From Paenibacillus sp. FSL R5-0912 (GTDB lineage Bacteria; Bacillota; Bacilli; Paenibacillales; Paenibacillaceae), in assembly GCF_000758605.1 (NCBI RefSeq), contig NZ_CP009282.1:1984001-2048000 (forward strand): a stretch of 64,000 nucleotides of DNA, in the 5' to 3' direction. Position 1 is the stretch's first letter. Every line of letters starts with the position of its first letter. Shown in pieces: positions 17,376 through 26,613 of the stretch. The notes beneath the pieces are model-generated. The model had not been told where the DNA came from and searched no databases. It saw nothing but the letters and a program-made list of their open reading frames with translations. Both the position numbers and the translations under genes were made by a program.

Positions 17376-20300
17376 ATGCTTGGACAGTTTATGAAAAAAG
17401 GGTTTCTGTTTCTTATCATCATCTGCCTGGCGGGGGCCGGCGGGAGCCAGTTCATCAGGCCGGTATACGCAGATGATGCGAACACCTATGAAGCCGAGGC
17501 TGACGGTAATATTTTGAACGGGAATGCTTCGATTTCGGACAGTCCTGTGGCTTCCGGCGGCAAGAAGGTCGGGGGCATGTATCAGGGCAGCTCCCTGCAG
17601 TTTACGAATGTCAATGTCAGCGCGGCGGGAGATTATACAATCACTGTGTACTATATCTCCGGCGATTCCCGCCCCTTCAATATCAGTGCCAACGGCGGGG
17701 CCAGACAGTTCGAGGAACCGCCTGAGACTGCTGACTGGGATACGGTGGGCACTTACGATGTGAGGCTATCCTTGAACGCCGGAGCCAACACCATCCTGAT
17801 CGATGACAACAATTGGTATTCACCGGACATCGACAAGATCGTAATCGGCGGCTTGGCGCCTACCGGTCCGGGTGAAGGTGAAGGCGACTGGATGAACAAT
17901 CTGCACGGTGCAGTGATTGAGGCTGAAGCAGCCGGGAATATCGTAACCGGCAATGCCAAGGTGGCAGACAGCAGTATCAGCTCCGGCGGCCAAAAGGTAA
18001 CGGATCTGTATCAGAACAGCTCCCTGAAGTTTACGGACGTCACTGTTCCGGCAGCCGGAACCTATCTGATCCGGATATCTTATATTTCCGGCGATCCCCG
18101 GCCTGTCTATATGCAGGTGAATCAGGGTCCGGACGAGATAGTTGATCTGCCGAAGACGGCCAGCTGGAATACGTTAGGAACTTATGATGTGGAGGCGGGA
18201 CTGCAGGCGGGACTGAACACGATCACCTTCTCGGACCATAACTGGTATTCCCCGGATATGGACAAGATCGAAGTGATTCCGTTCACGGTCAGCTATGAAG
18301 CGGAAGCTCCGGGTAACGGGTTGACCGGCGAGGCCCGGGTTTCGGACAGCCCTAAGGCTTCCGGCGGGCAAAAGGTAGGGTATCTGAATGGCGGAAGCTC
18401 CCTGACCTTCAACAAGATAACCGCCCCTATGACAGGTGATTACCAGGTCACGGTAGCCTATATTTCAGGCGATCCGCGCAGCTTCTATGTCCGTGCCAAC
18501 GGCGGTGCCGAGCAGTATTATGAACTGCCAAAGACTCCGGACTGGGATACAGTAGGCATGTATGAACTTACACTACCGCTGAACGAAGGCGAGAATACCA
18601 TTACTTTTGCCGACGGCAATTGGTATGCGCCGGATATTGACCGGATTATCGTCGAGCCGGCGGCGAACACCGGGCCGGAGAATCCGGGTGAAGAGGATGA
18701 CAATCTCGGGACAGCGGGAGAATCGCACAGCTACGGGACGATCACGGTTACCGATTATACTTACGGCCAGCTGGTATCAGGCGGACCCTATGAGGTCTCC
18801 TTGAATACCAAGACCGGGTACACCGGTTACAGCTGGGCTGACGGACAGAAGCTGCAGGGAATTTACAGCAGCATCAAGCTCGGAGGCACTCTTATAGAGA
18901 GCAAAGGCTATGAGAGTCATGCCAGTGCCGGTGCACCCGTGGAGATTCAGGACGGATTCGGCAAAGGGATTGAGCTGACTTTTGTCCATACTTCGGCTGG
19001 TAAGCCAGTACTGAAGCAGGTCTACAAATTTTATGAGGGTAAAGACTATTTCCTTACCCGCCTGGATGCAGCCAGCGATACGGCGATTCAGACCAATTAT
19101 ATGTCGCCGGTTACCGTGAAACGTACGGGTGGTGTGGATATTGGTACCAGTGCGGATAACCGGGTGCTGACGGTGCCTTTTGACAACGATGCCTGGATCC
19201 GTTATAAATCCCAGACCATGAACCGGGCGGATACCAGTTATGAGCTGACGGCAGTATTCAATAACTCGACCCGCAGCGGACTGGTGCTCGGCTCTGTAAC
19301 CCATGATACCTGGAAGACCGGCATTGATTGGAAAGGTTCAGCGGGCCAGCTCAATGAGCTGGCGGTCTATGGCGGTGCAGCCAGCGATGTGACCCGCGAT
19401 AGCCAGCCTCATGGCAGCCTGACGGGCACAGAAGTATCCTCGCCGCTGATTATGGTAGGCGGTTTCAGCGATTACCGTACCGGTCTGGAGGAATACGGCA
19501 AAGCCAATGCCATCATTGCGCCTCCCCTTGAGCTTAGCCAGGCGCTGCCGCAAGGCGTGCCGGTCGGCTGGAACAGCTGGGGTGCTTATGAAAGCTCACT
19601 GTCGTATCAGGACGTGGTGGATGTCTCCAACTATTTCAAGGAGCATCTGCAGAAGTTCAACAATAACGGCAATGTATTCATCAACATGGACTCTTACTGG
19701 GACAATCTGAATGATCAGCAGCTTGCAGATGCCGTATCCGTAATTAAAGGCAACGGCCAGCATGCCGGGATCTATTGGGCACCGTTTGTATACTGGGGCA
19801 ATAATATGAGCCAGCCGGTAGAAGGCACCAATAACCAGTATACGTATGGAGATATTGTGCTTAAGAATTCCGCAGGTCAGCCGCTGCCGACGCTGGATGG
19901 GGCCTATCCGCTGGATGTGACGCACCCCGGAGCACAAATGCGGATGAATTATTTCCTCGGCAAGTTCAAGAGTCTTGGCTTCACGTATATTAAATTGGAT
20001 TTCCTGACTCATGGCTCTCTGGAAGGTCAGCATTATGACCCGGAAGTAACGACAGGAATCCAGGCATATAATGAAGGAATGCGTTATGTTAATGAGCAGC
20101 TGGACGGAACCATGTTCATCAGCGAATCCATTGCTCCGATCTTCCCGAGCCAATATGCACACAGCCGGCGCATTTCCTGCGACACTTACGGCAAGATCAA
20201 TGAAACAGAATATATGCTGAATTCATTGACCTACGGCTTTTGGCAAAATGGAACAATCTATCCGTATACCGACCCCGATCATCTCGCACTCAGCCGTGCT

Positions 20301-22286
20301 TCAAGCTTGACGGAAGCGCGCAGCCGGGTGAACTCGGGCGTCATTGCCGGAACGGTACTGCTGGATTCGGATGATGTGAACGATACTAAGGCACAGGAGT
20401 ACATGGCTGCCTTGTATAACAACACGGACGTTCTCCAGTTGGCGCTGAAGGGGCAAGCGTTCAAGCCGCTGGAAGGAAACACGAATGCCAATGCTGCCGA
20501 CACCTTTGTTCTGAAGGAAGGAAGCGATTATTACTTGGCTGTATTCAACTTCAGCGCCAATGCTTCGGCGGATAAGACGGTTGATCTCGGCCGCGCCGGA
20601 CTGGATGCTGCGGAATCCTACACGATGCAAGACCTGTGGACGGGAGAAACTACGTCCATCACCGGTTCTTTGGCGGTGTCGCTGCAGCCGGCGGAATCGA
20701 AATTGGTGAAATTGACGGTCAGTCCGAAGCCGGTAACAGGTGTCACCCTCGACAAGGCGGAGCTTACACTTACCGCAGGTGAAACCGCTAAGCTGACTGC
20801 TGTGGTGAACCCGGAAGCGGCAACCCATAAAGCGGTAATCTGGACTTCCAGTGATACCGCCGTAGCCACTGTAGCGGATGGAATGGTAACTGCTGTTCGA
20901 GCCGGCAAGGCCACGATTACGGTGAAGACAGTGGACGGAGGATTGACAGCCAAGGCAGACGTTACGGTCACAGCTGCCGCTTCTGAAGGACCGGGGAATC
21001 CTGGGAACCCTGGCAACAATGGAAATAACGGAAATAACGGAAATAACGGAAATAACGGAAATAACGGAAATAACGGAAACAACGGAAACAACGGAAACAA
21101 CGGCAACAATGGCAACAATGGCAACAGTAATAACAACACCGTCTCCGGCAGTATTGTGAGCCCGGCCAATGCCGCTGGAACTCTGGCCCTCACGCCGGAT
21201 ATGCTCCAATTGGACAATGCGTCCGGACTAGCGGCCGTGAAGCTCAAGGGAGGTGTGCAGGAGCTGCAGCTGTCTTCCGCTGTAGTCCGCCAGCTGGCGA
21301 ATCTTACGCTGGAAGTGAAATCGGGCAAGCTCTCGCTGCAGATCCCGGGAGATCTGATCCGCCAGCTGCAGAACAGGCTGCCGGAGAACCAGCGTGAAGA
21401 CAGCGTGATTTCGCTGAAGATGGTGCCGCTCGGCAGTAAGGGAAGTGCGGTGGTAGCCGCCGCTGCGGGAACCCTCCGTGCGGATCTTGCCCTGAAGGGG
21501 GATATCTATGCATTCAGCCTGTCGGTTACCACAAAAGCCGGGGCTACGGAGACGCTCCCCGCATTCAATCTTCCGGTCACGCTGAGCCTGGCAGCCGCAG
21601 AGGGCTTCGATGCTAAGCGGGGAGGCATCTACTATATTACCGATAACGGTAAGCTGGAATATATCAAGGCCGATTATACCAATGGTGTACTGACGGCCAA
21701 GGTCAGCCACTTCAGCACCTATGCCGTTCTGGAACTGGACCGGACCTTTGCCGATGTTCCGGCCGCACATTGGGCCGGCTCCGTAATCAGGGAACTTGCG
21801 GCGAAGCTGCTTATTCAAGGCACCAGCGCAGACAAGTTCGAACCGGGACGGGCGGTTACCCGTGCCGAATTCACCTCCATCCTCGTTCATTCCCTTGGAC
21901 TGACGGCTCCAGGCGAATCACGCTTCACGGATGTGGCGCCGGATGCCTGGTATGCAGAGCCGGTCTGCATCGCATACACAGCCGGTATCGTAAGCGGCAG
22001 AGCTACGGCAAGATTCGAGCCCGGCGCACAGATTACCCGTGAGGAAATGACGGTGATGCTGATGAAGGCTTATGCGTTGAAGAACGGCCAGGCACCGGCT
22101 GGTGCTTCTGTTGCGGCTTTTGACGATATGAACCTCGTGTCTTCGTGGGCGAAGTCTTCTGTATTTGAGGCAGCAGAACTCGGACTGGTTCAAGGAGAGC
22201 GGCCGGGACAGTTTGCCCCTCAAGGGATCGCTTCCCGGGCAGAAGCGGCCCAAGTGATCTATAACCTGCTATTCGCTGTCCAATAA
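17376..22286 (+). CDS. SLH-anchored multidomain GH36/GH27-like glycosidase with three CBMs
   Basis: A 1636-residue exported wall enzyme. A signal peptide ends near residue 32 (VYA/DD). Three related carbohydrate-binding modules of CBM6/CBM35 type follow at about 38-158, 180-302 and 306-428, each starting with YEAEA or IEAEA and ending WY(S/A)PD.D.I. The clan GH-D catalytic part spans about 451-1115 (VPVGWNSWGAYE, VFINMDSYWD, YIKLDFLTHGSLEG with Asp875 as likely nucleophile). Then a Big_2-type Ig domain (1118-1200), a Gly/Asn linker, a beta-rich domain and three SLH domains (1456-1634). ATG 17376 follows CGGAGGG; the frame extends upstream without a ribosome site. The catalytic part parallels the cytoplasmic enzyme at 8593-10665. 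Exact specificity is unknown. Confidence 0.9.
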   Translation: MLGQFMKKGFLFLIIICLAGAGGSQFIRPVYADDANTYEAEADGNILNGNASISDSPVASGGKKVGGMYQGSSLQFTNVNVSAAGDYTITVYYISGDSRPFNISANGGARQFEEPPETADWDTVGTYDVRLSLNAGANTILIDDNNWYSPDIDKIVIGGLAPTGPGEGEGDWMNNLHGAVIEAEAAGNIVTGNAKVADSSISSGGQKVTDLYQNSSLKFTDVTVPAAGTYLIRISYISGDPRPVYMQVNQGPDEIVDLPKTASWNTLGTYDVEAGLQAGLNTITFSDHNWYSPDMDKIEVIPFTVSYEAEAPGNGLTGEARVSDSPKASGGQKVGYLNGGSSLTFNKITAPMTGDYQVTVAYISGDPRSFYVRANGGAEQYYELPKTPDWDTVGMYELTLPLNEGENTITFADGNWYAPDIDRIIVEPAANTGPENPGEEDDNLGTAGESHSYGTITVTDYTYGQLVSGGPYEVSLNTKTGYTGYSWADGQKLQGIYSSIKLGGTLIESKGYESHASAGAPVEIQDGFGKGIELTFVHTSAGKPVLKQVYKFYEGKDYFLTRLDAASDTAIQTNYMSPVTVKRTGGVDIGTSADNRVLTVPFDNDAWIRYKSQTMNRADTSYELTAVFNNSTRSGLVLGSVTHDTWKTGIDWKGSAGQLNELAVYGGAASDVTRDSQPHGSLTGTEVSSPLIMVGGFSDYRTGLEEYGKANAIIAPPLELSQALPQGVPVGWNSWGAYESSLSYQDVVDVSNYFKEHLQKFNNNGNVFINMDSYWDNLNDQQLADAVSVIKGNGQHAGIYWAPFVYWGNNMSQPVEGTNNQYTYGDIVLKNSAGQPLPTLDGAYPLDVTHPGAQMRMNYFLGKFKSLGFTYIKLDFLTHGSLEGQHYDPEVTTGIQAYNEGMRYVNEQLDGTMFISESIAPIFPSQYAHSRRISCDTYGKINETEYMLNSLTYGFWQNGTIYPYTDPDHLALSRASSLTEARSRVNSGVIAGTVLLDSDDVNDTKAQEYMAALYNNTDVLQLALKGQAFKPLEGNTNANAADTFVLKEGSDYYLAVFNFSANASADKTVDLGRAGLDAAESYTMQDLWTGETTSITGSLAVSLQPAESKLVKLTVSPKPVTGVTLDKAELTLTAGETAKLTAVVNPEAATHKAVIWTSSDTAVATVADGMVTAVRAGKATITVKTVDGGLTAKADVTVTAAASEGPGNPGNPGNNGNNGNNGNNGNNGNNGNNGNNGNNGNNGNNGNNGNSNNNTVSGSIVSPANAAGTLALTPDMLQLDNASGLAAVKLKGGVQELQLSSAVVRQLANLTLEVKSGKLSLQIPGDLIRQLQNRLPENQREDSVISLKMVPLGSKGSAVVAAAAGTLRADLALKGDIYAFSLSVTTKAGATETLPAFNLPVTLSLAAAEGFDAKRGGIYYITDNGKLEYIKADYTNGVLTAKVSHFSTYAVLELDRTFADVPAAHWAGSVIRELAAKLLIQGTSADKFEPGRAVTRAEFTSILVHSLGLTAPGESRFTDVAPDAWYAEPVCIAYTAGIVSGRATARFEPGAQITREEMTVMLMKAYALKNGQAPAGASVAAFDDMNLVSSWAKSSVFEAAELGLVQGERPGQFAPQGIASRAEAAQVIYNLLFAVQ
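21001..21130. repeat. 9-bp minisatellite encoding a Gly-Asn-Asn linker
   Basis: About a dozen copies of a 9-bp unit (GGAAATAAC and variants GGAAACAAC, GGCAACAAT) within the SLH enzyme gene encode a run of Gly-Asn-Asn. Copies at the 5' end are nearly identical, so the array probably changes length by slippage, altering linker length between the catalytic and wall-binding parts. Confidence 0.9.
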
Positions 22287-22300
22287 GCTTTACACTCATG

Positions 22301-22350
22301 AAACAGGAGAATCCCGCAGCCATGAACGGCTGGCCGGGATTCTCCTGTTT
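22301..22350 (+). terminator. terminator after SLH enzyme gene
   Basis: A perfect 16-bp stem (AAACAGGAGAATCCCG and its complement at 22335-22350) encloses an 18-nt loop just after the stop codon. The T run is short. Confidence 0.8.
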
Positions 22351-22374
22351 GGCATGCCTGAAGGCAGCTGCGGC

Positions 22375-22559
22375 TTAACTGTACATCGTACAACTAAATC
22401 ATCTGTTTTTCTGACAATCATCCCTTTAGTTGTATTTCGTACAATTAAAAAGCCGGATATAGGCCGGTTTAACCGATTTATGCAGTTTAGTTGTACAGAC
22501 TGCAGTTAAAAGTTGTGCGGGCACCCTTTTACAATTTTTAAATGTACTAAATACAACTA
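22375..22559. repeat. four-unit palindrome array (51-61-51 bp phasing)
   Basis: Four imperfect palindromes with the core TAGTTGTA/TACAACTA are centred near 22386, 22437, 22498 and 22549. By the TAGTTG/CAACTA end, units 1 and 4 have one orientation and units 2 and 3 the other. They fill the gap between the terminator of the SLH enzyme and the convergent kinase gene. The rest of the gap to 22673 holds only GC-rich short repeats (GCCGGCCTT). Confidence 0.75.
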
Positions 22560-22673
22560 TCGCTGAGTTTTTGGGCCTTGGGCCGGATACGCCTCTTCAA
22601 CTGCCGGCCTTATAACTTTGCTAGTCGCCGGCCTCGTACCTTTACAAGCTGCCGCGCCTCATTGGTTGCTGGA

Positions 22674-24428
22674 CTACACTGCCTTTTGCGGCAGCCGGAT
22701 TTGTACGACCGTACCTATGCCTAGCCGGCTGTATACTTTTACCCCGTAATACTCACCGAATTTAAGCTTGATCCGCCGGTCTACGTTCATAATGCCATAG
22801 CCCCGGCCCGGCTTCTCTCCCATCAGCGACTGCAGTGTCTCCCGGCTCATACCCATGCCGTCATCAATCACAGACAGGATAATGTCATTGTCCTGTGTGA
22901 CGCCTTTGATATGGATGTTCAGCGGGTTGTCTTGATTCCAAGAGGCATGGATTACCGAGTTCTCGATAAAAGGCTGCAGGGTCAGTTTCACTGTAGAGTA
23001 GGGCAGGATCGCCTCATCAATCGTGTAGGTAATGTTCAGCTGCCCCTTGAAGCGGATCAGCTGGATGGCATTATAGCTCCGGGTCAGTTTGATCTCTTCA
23101 TTGATCGTCAGGATACTCTTCCCTTTATTGAGCGAGATCCGGTAGAACTTGGCCAGATTCTGCACCATATCCTGGATCTGGCTGTCCTGATGCTTAACCG
23201 CAAGGGAGGAGATGGAGCCAAGCGTGTTATACAGGAAATGAGGATTGATCTGGGCCTGCAGCAGGTCGAGCTCTGCTTCCTTGCCGAGCAGCTCTTTCCG
23301 GGACACCTCGGTAATCAGACCGCTCAAGCGGCCGGTCATCTGGTTGAAGGCGAAGTGCAGCTGGCCGATCTCGTCATTGCCGAGCTGCTCTTCCCTAGGC
23401 GTATTGAAGTCGCCCCGCTCAATGCGGCGGACCATCCGGATTAAGGTCCGGATACGGTTGCTGAACAGCGACGCGGTAATATAGATAAGAAGCAAGGCTA
23501 CGCCAATGAAGGCGAGCGAGATTTTGATAATGAGCTGTGACAAGGACTTGGCGTCTTTGATGATGCTCTCGTAAGGGACAACTGACACGGTCTTCCAGCC
23601 GTTGGCGAGGGTGTTGTAGACGGCAAAAGCCTTAACCCCCTTGTACGTGGTATCGAACCGGCCGGAAGCTTCTCCTGCGAACTGATGATTGAGCATTTCG
23701 GGCAGGCTTGTATCCAGAAGCTTCTTGTTGGCGGACGACAGAATAATGCCCTCGTCATTGATAATGAAGATGTCTTTGCCGCCGGCTTCCTTCTCCATCA
23801 GGGAAAAGATGACCGATTCGGAGACACTGAAGACCAGCGTTCCGTAGGGATATTCGTTCCGGTTGTTGTTCAGCAGTCTGGCGAGAGTGAACATGGCGGG
23901 ACTGTCTTCACTTTGCGGAGTAGTCAGATAGATGATATTTCCATGGGACTGCTGCAGCTGCTTGTACAGCTCTGTAGCTTGAACTTCGGGTGTAACGGGT
24001 TTGATATAATAATTATCTTTGGGCAGAGACGGATTATCGGAATAGATGAATGCGCTGTCAAAATCAGGATAAGCCGCCATAACCGTATCTATGCGGTTGC
24101 CAATATACTTATAGACGTCCAGATAAGAAGGATCATCCACGTATTCAGCTGTCAGATAGCTGGCGAGCCTGTCATCCAGATAAATAGAAGCAGATATATG
24201 TTCATAGCTGTCCAGTTTGTTTTCGAGATTCTTATTAATCTGCGCCGTTGAACTCATCATATTGATATAGATCTGCTCGGTGAGTTTGGATTTGGTAAGT
24301 TCATAGGAGAAATAGACCAGCAGCATCATCGGAATGATGGTGACCAGAACGAACACCAGGAACAATTTGGAGCGAAAGCTCAGGTCGACAAAAGGCAGAT
24401 AAATATACTTTCTATACAATTGACGCAT
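22674..24428 (-). CDS. YesM-type sensor histidine kinase
   Basis: A 584-residue membrane kinase: helix at 20-42, extracellular Cache-like sensor (45-295), helix near 300-323, HAMP (322-375), His_kinase domain with QAQINPHFLYNTL (His397 the phospho-acceptor) and a C-terminal ATPase domain with DDGMGMS and GRGYGIMNV. ATG 24428 is preceded by AGAAGGGG. It is divergent from the second transporter operon and convergent with the SLH enzyme. Its partner is likely the response regulator at 15707-17245. Kinases of this type usually sense extracellular sugars, often with a binding protein. Confidence 0.94.
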   Translation of the reverse strand: MRQLYRKYIYLPFVDLSFRSKLFLVFVLVTIIPMMLLVYFSYELTKSKLTEQIYINMMSSTAQINKNLENKLDSYEHISASIYLDDRLASYLTAEYVDDPSYLDVYKYIGNRIDTVMAAYPDFDSAFIYSDNPSLPKDNYYIKPVTPEVQATELYKQLQQSHGNIIYLTTPQSEDSPAMFTLARLLNNNRNEYPYGTLVFSVSESVIFSLMEKEAGGKDIFIINDEGIILSSANKKLLDTSLPEMLNHQFAGEASGRFDTTYKGVKAFAVYNTLANGWKTVSVVPYESIIKDAKSLSQLIIKISLAFIGVALLLIYITASLFSNRIRTLIRMVRRIERGDFNTPREEQLGNDEIGQLHFAFNQMTGRLSGLITEVSRKELLGKEAELDLLQAQINPHFLYNTLGSISSLAVKHQDSQIQDMVQNLAKFYRISLNKGKSILTINEEIKLTRSYNAIQLIRFKGQLNITYTIDEAILPYSTVKLTLQPFIENSVIHASWNQDNPLNIHIKGVTQDNDIILSVIDDGMGMSRETLQSLMGEKPGRGYGIMNVDRRIKLKFGEYYGVKVYSRLGIGTVVQIRLPQKAV

Positions 24429-24519
24429 CGGAGAAGCCCCTTCTTTACCGGTTATTGACTAGTTCATCATAGCAGACGGAATAATGAAATCCAATAATCG
24501 GATGTGCCGAAACATCTTT

Positions 24520-24533
24520 AAAAAGCGCTATCA
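24520..24533. promoter_or_regulatory. cre-like site between kinase and transporter genes
   Basis: AAAAAGCGCTATCA fits the cre consensus at 12 of 14 positions and shares AAAGCGCTATCA with sites at 788 and 32111. It is in the divergent promoter region, so it could affect either gene. A further AAGCGCTATCA lies at 24657, inside the start of the permease gene. Confidence 0.4.
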
Positions 24534-24645
24534 TTCGGAGGATTGGAGTATGGAAAGCACCCCGCTGCAGATTTAAGATGAATACATGAAGTCGAACTGA
24601 GAGGTAGCCAGGCATGCTGCTGTAGAGGAAAAGGGAGGGAATTTG

Positions 24646-25602
24646 ATGTATAAAGCAAGCGCTATCAAATCAGTCAGGGGCAATAGCCTGTGGAACAGGT
24701 TAAAGGAGCAAAAGTGGTTATTTGTGCTCATGCTGCCTGCCTTTATTGCGACATTGCTATTTTCGTATGGTCCTATGTTTGGAATGTACATGGCGTTTAC
24801 GAATTACCAGCCGGGCGGAGGCACATTTCTGCACCAGTTCTTCGGGGCCGAATTTGTGGGCTTCAAATGGCTTGAATACTTCTTCACCACCGGTGATTTC
24901 TACCGGATCATGCGCAATACGCTGGCGACAAGCCTGCTGACCCTGCTGTTCGGGTTCCCGGCTCCGATCATCCTGGCGCTTATGCTGAATGAGGCAAGGC
25001 AGGGATTCTTCAAGCGTTTCGTGCAGACGGTCTCCTACCTGCCGCATTTCATCTCCTGGGTTATCGCAGCCAACATTGTGATTACCATGCTTGCTTCGGA
25101 CGGCATGTTCAATAATCTCCTGGTGCTGCTGGGAATCGTAAAGGAACCGGTTGCTTTTCTGCAAAATGGACCCTTGTTCTGGTGGATCATCGCCTTGTCC
25201 AATATGTGGAAGGAGATGGGCTTCAGCGCCATTATGTACCTTGCTGCAATCTCTGCGGTGAATCCCGAATTATATGAAGCTGCGAGGGTCGACGGGGCCA
25301 GCCGGTTCCGGCAGATGTGGCATATTACGCTGCCTGCGCTGCGTCCAACCATTGTAATTCTGGGAATCCTGGCGGTCGGCGGCATACTGAATGCGGGCTT
25401 TGAACAGCAATACCTGCTGCAGAATAACACCGTGCTCGAATACTCGGAGGTTATCGACATTTATGCTTATAAATACGGGCTGCAGAACAGCATGTTCTCT
25501 TACGGGGCTGCCGTGGGGATGTTCAAATCTGTGGTTGCCTTCATCCTAGTTGTCATTGTGAACCGGATTTCCCGTAAAGTGAACGACCAGGCGTTGTTCT
25601 AA
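24646..25602 (+). CDS. ABC sugar transporter permease (LplB-like), second system
   Basis: A 318-residue permease with six hydrophobic helices and the EAA loop EAARVDGASRFRQMWHITLP near residue 208. The ATG at 24646 lies five bases after GGGAGGGA; the overlapping TTG at 24643 is too close. With the next two genes it forms a complete importer lacking an ATPase. Downstream remnants of a beta-mannosidase hint that this system once took up mannosides. Confidence 0.93.
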   Translation: MYKASAIKSVRGNSLWNRLKEQKWLFVLMLPAFIATLLFSYGPMFGMYMAFTNYQPGGGTFLHQFFGAEFVGFKWLEYFFTTGDFYRIMRNTLATSLLTLLFGFPAPIILALMLNEARQGFFKRFVQTVSYLPHFISWVIAANIVITMLASDGMFNNLLVLLGIVKEPVAFLQNGPLFWWIIALSNMWKEMGFSAIMYLAAISAVNPELYEAARVDGASRFRQMWHITLPALRPTIVILGILAVGGILNAGFEQQYLLQNNTVLEYSEVIDIYAYKYGLQNSMFSYGAAVGMFKSVVAFILVVIVNRISRKVNDQALF

Positions 25603-25629
25603 ATACAAGAATAGAGAGGAGCGCTTGTA

Positions 25630-26520
25630 ATGATTTTAGACAGATTCGGTGATCATATCTTCAGATTCATTGTATATTCCATTCTTATCCTTGTCCTGCT
25701 GGTTACCTTTCTGCCCTTTTGGAATATTCTCGTTCTTTCCTTGAACAGCGCGGAGGATACAGTGAGGGGCGGGGTCTACTTCTGGCCCAGAGTCCTCACC
25801 CTGGACAGCTATAATCAGATACTCAAAGACAGTGAGATTATGAGCGGTTTATGGGTAACGGTCAAACGGACCGTGGTTGGTGCTCCGCTGTCGGTGCTTG
25901 TCATTACGATGCTGGCGTATCCGCTGAGCCGGCGTAATCTGGTAGGCCGCAAGGGCTGGAATCTCTACTTCGTCTTTACCATGTATTTCGGCGGCGGTCT
26001 GATTCCCTATTACATGGTGCTCAAAGCGCTGAACATGATTGATACGTTCTCTGTATTTATTCTGCCGGGTCTGATGAATGTCTTCTATATGATCATCGTC
26101 CGCACCTTCATGGAACAGCTGCCCGGTGAGATCGAAGAGTCGGCGAGGGTGGACGGGGCGAATGACCTGACGATTTTCTTCCGGATCGTACTGCCGCTGA
26201 CAACACCTGTACTTGCGACAGTGGGTCTGTTTCAGGCCATTGGACACTGGAATTCCTGGTTCGATTCCTATGCGTTCACCTACAGCTCTGATCTGAAGAC
26301 CCTTCAGGCCGTGCTTGTCAAAATATTAAGCCAGTTCCAGACCGGAGGCATGGTATCGCAGACGCAGATGCTGGCCAACTCCGCCAAGCGGAATGCGGTT
26401 TCGAGTGATACGATCCGGATGGCGGCGACGATGGTGGCAACCCTGCCGATCATCCTCGTGTATCCCTTCCTGCAGAAGTACTTCGTCAAGGGCATGACAC
26501 TGGGGGCTGTGAAAAGTTAA
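25630..26520 (+). CDS. ABC sugar transporter permease (LplC/YtcP-like), second system
   Basis: A 296-residue partner permease with six helices, EAA-type loop (EESARVDGANDLTIFFRIVLP) and the typical terminus YPFLQKYFVKGMTLGAVKS. It follows the first permease by 27 bp with GAGAGGAG before the ATG. Confidence 0.93.
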   Translation: MILDRFGDHIFRFIVYSILILVLLVTFLPFWNILVLSLNSAEDTVRGGVYFWPRVLTLDSYNQILKDSEIMSGLWVTVKRTVVGAPLSVLVITMLAYPLSRRNLVGRKGWNLYFVFTMYFGGGLIPYYMVLKALNMIDTFSVFILPGLMNVFYMIIVRTFMEQLPGEIEESARVDGANDLTIFFRIVLPLTTPVLATVGLFQAIGHWNSWFDSYAFTYSSDLKTLQAVLVKILSQFQTGGMVSQTQMLANSAKRNAVSSDTIRMAATMVATLPIILVYPFLQKYFVKGMTLGAVKS

Positions 26521-26613
26521 TATGGTTAAACAGGTTCTGAAGGGAGGTGAGCGGAAGCTTGTGCCTTGCTGCTTAATGAACGAATGAATTCTTATTTAAT
26601 GGGAGGAATCAGG

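Noticed and set aside
21228-21890. Long minus-strand ORFs inside the SLH enzyme
   Set aside because: Shadow frames of a GC-rich, well-supported gene without ribosome sites.
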